A model generated the notes under the pieces. It did no database searches. It was not told the DNA's origin and saw nothing but the letters and a program-made list of their open reading frames with translations. Of a stretch of DNA of 64,000 bases, positions 62,541 through 64,000 are shown one piece after another; position 1 is the first letter of the stretch; every line of letters starts with the position of its first letter. A program made the translations under genes and the position numbers. Source of the DNA: an uncultured Candidatus Puniceispirillum sp. (GTDB lineage Bacteria; Pseudomonadota; Alphaproteobacteria; Puniceispirillales; Puniceispirillaceae); assembly GCA_905182545.1 (NCBI GenBank), contig CAJJBY010000006.1, positions 62,001 through 126,000 on the forward strand, read 5' to 3'.

Positions 62541-63650
62541 ATGGAAAAAACACTCATGACAGTAATTAACAAGCGCTACCTAACGATATTGTTGTCTTTG
62601 ATTATGATGGCCCTGACACACAATGCAAAAGCATTGATTGTGCCTGAAGACTGCAAGACGTCTGAAGAGACTGCTTTCTTTGCTCTGACTGCATTTGAAG
62701 TGGAGTCATATATTCCGAGTGTGGATGAAGATGGCGTCCCTTATTTGAAGGGCGCTGCACTAGCAAACGCTGAAGTTAATCATTACCGCAACCAATACAA
62801 GGATGCACCCCTGGTAAGGATGCCGATCGATCGCTACGCCTCACTGACGAGCAAAAGTCCAAACGCACTCAAAAATTTTGAGAGTCGGCTATTAATTGTT
62901 GACCCAGAGTGCAACGAATTAAAACTCTTTTTTGGCAACTTAATTGGCACAAGCGAACTTAGCCTTAAAAACTATCTTCAAATGTTTGACGCAGCCGAAA
63001 GGTTAAATCACGTGCCACTTAGTGAATTTACTCAACAACGCGTGAGGTTGCGCCCGAAGTTGGTTGGACAAGTGATTGAAATTCTCAAGTCAGATCTTGC
63101 TTTTGACATTGCTCTTACAAAGCAAACTCTTGGTAGTGATTTTCTCAAAAATATGGGGGTTGAAAACCAAAACGACTTCTCGAAAGGAGGAGAGCTCGCT
63201 CTTTTATCATATGTGAAGAAAGGCGGTCGCATCAAAAACACTGAGAGCAATATAACGGCCTTCATTATTTTGCCAGCATCAAAAAAAGGCTTAGATGACA
63301 CGGATAAAACTGTGATGCTGCTATCTAGTGGTGTGGTGCATATTGTTTCCTCTTTGAACACGCCCCTAGCAAAATACGCATTAGGACAACTTGGAGTTCC
63401 AACTACCATTCTCAGAGTAGGTCGCCTTTTTGATGACAGCGGTCCTGTATGTTTATTGGACGAGGTTGGAAACTGGTACCGGATAATCAACGGGGGACGC
63501 ACCCGAAGCTGCAACTTTAATCAAGTTCTGATGCAAAGCCTCAAAAGTGACGGTTGGCGGAGTACCTTTGATAAACAATTGACACCAGTTTCATACCAAC
63601 AAATAAGTGACATAATGAAACAAAACGATATGCTAAAATTCATTTATTAA
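62541..63650 (+). CDS. Secreted or periplasmic protein of unknown function
   Basis: 369 residues from ATG 62541 (or 355-364 from the ATG at 62556, which makes a cleaner signal peptide). The N-terminus NKRYLTILLSLIMMALTHNAKA is a signal peptide ending in an Ala-x-Ala type site. The mature part is rich in Leu, Asn, Ser and Lys, with few cysteines (DCKTSEE, DPECNEL, GPVCLLDE, RSCNFNQ: four, which could form two disulfides). No catalytic motif or domain family is recognised. Composition is AT-rich like the rest of the tail. Confidence 0.7.
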   Translation: MEKTLMTVINKRYLTILLSLIMMALTHNAKALIVPEDCKTSEETAFFALTAFEVESYIPSVDEDGVPYLKGAALANAEVNHYRNQYKDAPLVRMPIDRYASLTSKSPNALKNFESRLLIVDPECNELKLFFGNLIGTSELSLKNYLQMFDAAERLNHVPLSEFTQQRVRLRPKLVGQVIEILKSDLAFDIALTKQTLGSDFLKNMGVENQNDFSKGGELALLSYVKKGGRIKNTESNITAFIILPASKKGLDDTDKTVMLLSSGVVHIVSSLNTPLAKYALGQLGVPTTILRVGRLFDDSGPVCLLDEVGNWYRIINGGRTRSCNFNQVLMQSLKSDGWRSTFDKQLTPVSYQQISDIMKQNDMLKFIY

Positions 63651-63964
63651 AGCTGTTAAATATTTTAGTCATCTATACAGAGTTGCTGAGCGGCAAGTCG
63701 AATGTACGACTATTTGTACAAACGCAGCGCCTGATCAGCTGATACCCCCCCCCATCGAAATCACGGACGGGCGCGGTTTGTGTGATGCGTAATTGCTTCA
63801 GGGCAGCCAAGCGACGCAATATAATAGGGCCGTCCATATACTGTTATATAAAAGATATAATAATTGTTATGAGAGTGGACGGCCTAGAATAGCTCGGTGT
63901 TGGTTGATGTTTGGTTAGGTTCGTCTTTAAACTATATTGATCAAGTTTGACGCGGGGTAACACT
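63651..63964. other. Intergenic region with a long inverted repeat
   Basis: About 310 bases without a gene. It contains a run of nine C residues at 63745-63753 and the large inverted repeat entered separately. The last 30 bases hold a probable ribosome binding site (GCGGGGTAAC) for the gene at 63965. Confidence 0.5.
63828..63884. repeat. Inverted repeat GGCCGTCCA...TGGACGGCC with nested AT hairpin
   Basis: GGCCGTCCA (63828-63836) is the exact reverse complement of TGGACGGCC (63876-63884). The 39-base interior contains a second perfect palindrome TTATAT-AAAAG-ATATAA (63844-63860). The symmetry works equally on both strands. It could be a stable RNA hairpin, a bidirectional terminator lacking T-runs, or a protein-bound site. 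Confidence 0.5.
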
Positions 63965-64000
63965 ATGCTTGAAGATAGCTACGGAAACAAGATCTCGACG
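63965..64000 (+). CDS. Start of an unidentified CDS, 3' cut by the window edge
   Basis: MLEDSYGNKIST from ATG 63965 to the window end, 12 codons only, with GGGG-type ribosome binding site upstream. The opening words resemble those of some TPR (TTC38-like) proteins, but 12 residues cannot decide it. Confidence 0.35.
   Translation, partial: MLEDSYGNKIST

Noticed and set aside
63745-63753. Run of nine C residues as a possible phase-variation tract
   Set aside because: It lies between genes, about 210 bases before the next start and outside any coding frame; homopolymer length may also be an assembly artefact.

Overview
The window looks like chromosomal DNA of a marine-type alphaproteobacterium of moderate GC. 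The evidence is gene order and lineage markers: a GcrA cell-cycle regulator, a glnB-glnA operon, tig / clpP-clpX-lon-hup, a complete 14-gene nuo operon that runs on into birA-coaX-rnj-mce-DUF1467, glyA-nrdR-ribD-ribE-ribBA-ribH-nusB, and DUF177-plsX-fabH-ihfA-merR ending at tRNA-Pro. A form II CoxL-type molybdenum hydroxylase at the left edge and the gene mix would fit a SAR116/Puniceispirillum-like organism, but that placement is inference.

Layout. 1-11.5 kb: CoxL-like enzyme (5' partial), MsrB, a hidden EF-hand secreted protein, an AroE-family dehydrogenase, GcrA, PepN, a DEAD-box helicase, an alpha/beta hydrolase, a small membrane protein and ParE. 11.7-15 kb: glnA and glnB (reverse strand), an AhpD-like protein and a thioesterase. 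15.1-23.1 kb: tRNA-His, tRNA-Leu, trigger factor, ClpP, ClpX, Lon, HU, tRNA-Val, tRNA-Asp, i.e. a protein quality-control block between tRNA genes. 23.3-27.7 kb: metallo-hydrolase, methyltransferase, ArsC-like protein, two tandem Lin0512 paralogues, an EamA transporter, DUF3429. 27.9-46.2 kb: nuoA-N plus five trailing genes. 46.5-52.8 kb: rpiB, glyA, nrdR and the riboflavin genes with nusB. 52.8-57.6 kb: BamE, a cytochrome bc1 assembly chaperone, lipid initiation genes, IHF-alpha, a MerR-type regulator and tRNA-Pro(GGG). From 57.6 kb to the end the gene content changes abruptly: a damaged beta-lactamase-family gene, several small proteins, a histone-deacetylase-like hydrolase, a TauD-like dioxygenase, an orphan secreted protein and the start of another gene. 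This looks like an accessory island behind tRNA-Pro.

Reading frames are broken in at least fourteen genes, including ones that are essential or nearly so (fabH, nuoB, nuoE, parE, pepN). The breaks cluster at 0-11 kb, 28-31 kb and 53-59 kb and often lie in short homopolymers. Uncorrected single-base indels in the assembly are the simplest explanation, so I give full-length spans across the breaks and say where they are. No CRISPR array, insertion sequence, integrase or complete prophage was recognised. The least explained region is the accessory tail after tRNA-Pro; no defined new system can be claimed from it.
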